Assembly: GCF_036227405.1 (NCBI RefSeq)
Contig: NZ_CP109473.1
Location: 4,960,001-5,024,000, forward strand
DNA length: 64,000 nucleotides
DNA from: Streptomyces sp. NBC_01460
GTDB taxonomy: Bacteria > Actinomycetota > Actinomycetes > Streptomycetales > Streptomycetaceae
Direction of reading: 5' to 3'
Shown here one piece after another: positions 63,954-64,000 of this stretch. Numbering within the stretch: position 1 is the stretch's first letter; the number at the start of each line of letters is the position of its first letter. The notes below the pieces were generated by a model. The model did not search any database and was not told where the DNA came from. It was given only the letters and a program-made list of their open reading frames with translations. The position numbers were made by a program, and so were the translations under genes.

Positions 63954-64000
63954 ATGCGACATGCCTACAGCGTCGAGACCGTACGGGCCGCCGAGAAGGC
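63954..64000 (+). CDS. Start of probable NAD(P)H-hydrate repair enzyme, cut by window end
   Basis: ATG at 63954 begins MRHAYSVETVRAAEKA (16 residues seen). The sequence resembles the N-terminus of the bifunctional NAD(P)H-hydrate epimerase/dehydratase that follows acpS in many actinobacteria. GGAGGG lies 8 nt upstream, inside the end of acpS. Identity rests on a short stretch and on gene order. Confidence 0.6.
   Translation, partial: MRHAYSVETVRAAEK

Overview
The window looks like a Streptomyces (or very close actinomycete) chromosome. GC is high, with strong G/C at codon position 3 and many GTG starts. The gene order is the actinobacterial core ribosomal/transcription block. RpoB reads best from a TTG start that gives 1161 residues and places the rifampicin-region histidine at residue 437, as in Streptomyces numbering. 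No prophage, IS element, CRISPR array or biosynthetic cluster is visible. Most of the window is housekeeping sequence with a few accessory genes between the core operons.

Layout. 1-3192: minus-strand accessory genes (truncated membrane protein, DedA, NAD(P)-binding reductase, degenerate amidohydrolase). 3501-3692: tRNA-Thr and tRNA-Met, then rpmG (L33), two hot-dog MaoC/HadA-HadB-like genes and murB. 6285-9947: divergent reductase/tetR pair with twin operators, an adenosine deaminase and an aspC-type aminotransferase. 10161-14449: tRNA-Trp, secE, nusG, rplK-rplA, and the L10-leader-controlled rplJ-rplL. 15050-22564: rpoB-rpoC. 23066-27430: rpsL-rpsG-fusA-tuf. 27792-30656: three accessory genes. 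31180-43056: S10-spc operons (rpsJ to adk), then map, infA, rpmJ, rpsM, rpsK, rpoA, rplQ and truA up to 48622; rpsD is not in its usual slot before rpoA. 48591-53085: two membrane-anchored hypothetical proteins and an ABC-F ATPase. 53316-55923: rplM-rpsI-glmM. 56006-61546: DUF389 protein with coaA, a secreted protein, a HIT protein, and an ECF sigma factor with its partner. 61722-64000: glmS, acpS and the start of a probable NAD(P)H-hydrate repair gene.

Regulation. Most operon ends carry strong hairpins. Candidate HrdB-type promoters with -10 boxes of the TANNNT kind precede rplJ, rpsL, rpsJ, rpoB, rplK, rplM and tRNA-Thr. The rplJ leader has the features of an L10 leader ending in an intrinsic terminator. 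The rpsL and rpsJ leaders share an almost identical 25-nt hairpin element (24/25), the best candidate here for an undescribed regulatory RNA. Several genes (murB, the ABC-F gene, possibly glmS and coaA) have a -10 box about 6-7 nt upstream of the start codon and look leaderless.

How the genes work together: the window holds most of the 50S/30S proteins, RNA polymerase core subunits, elongation factors, SecE/SecY and adk/map/infA, so it is a growth-rate-controlled core. murB, glmM and glmS link it to cell-wall precursor supply; coaA and acpS link it to CoA and acyl-carrier-protein activation.
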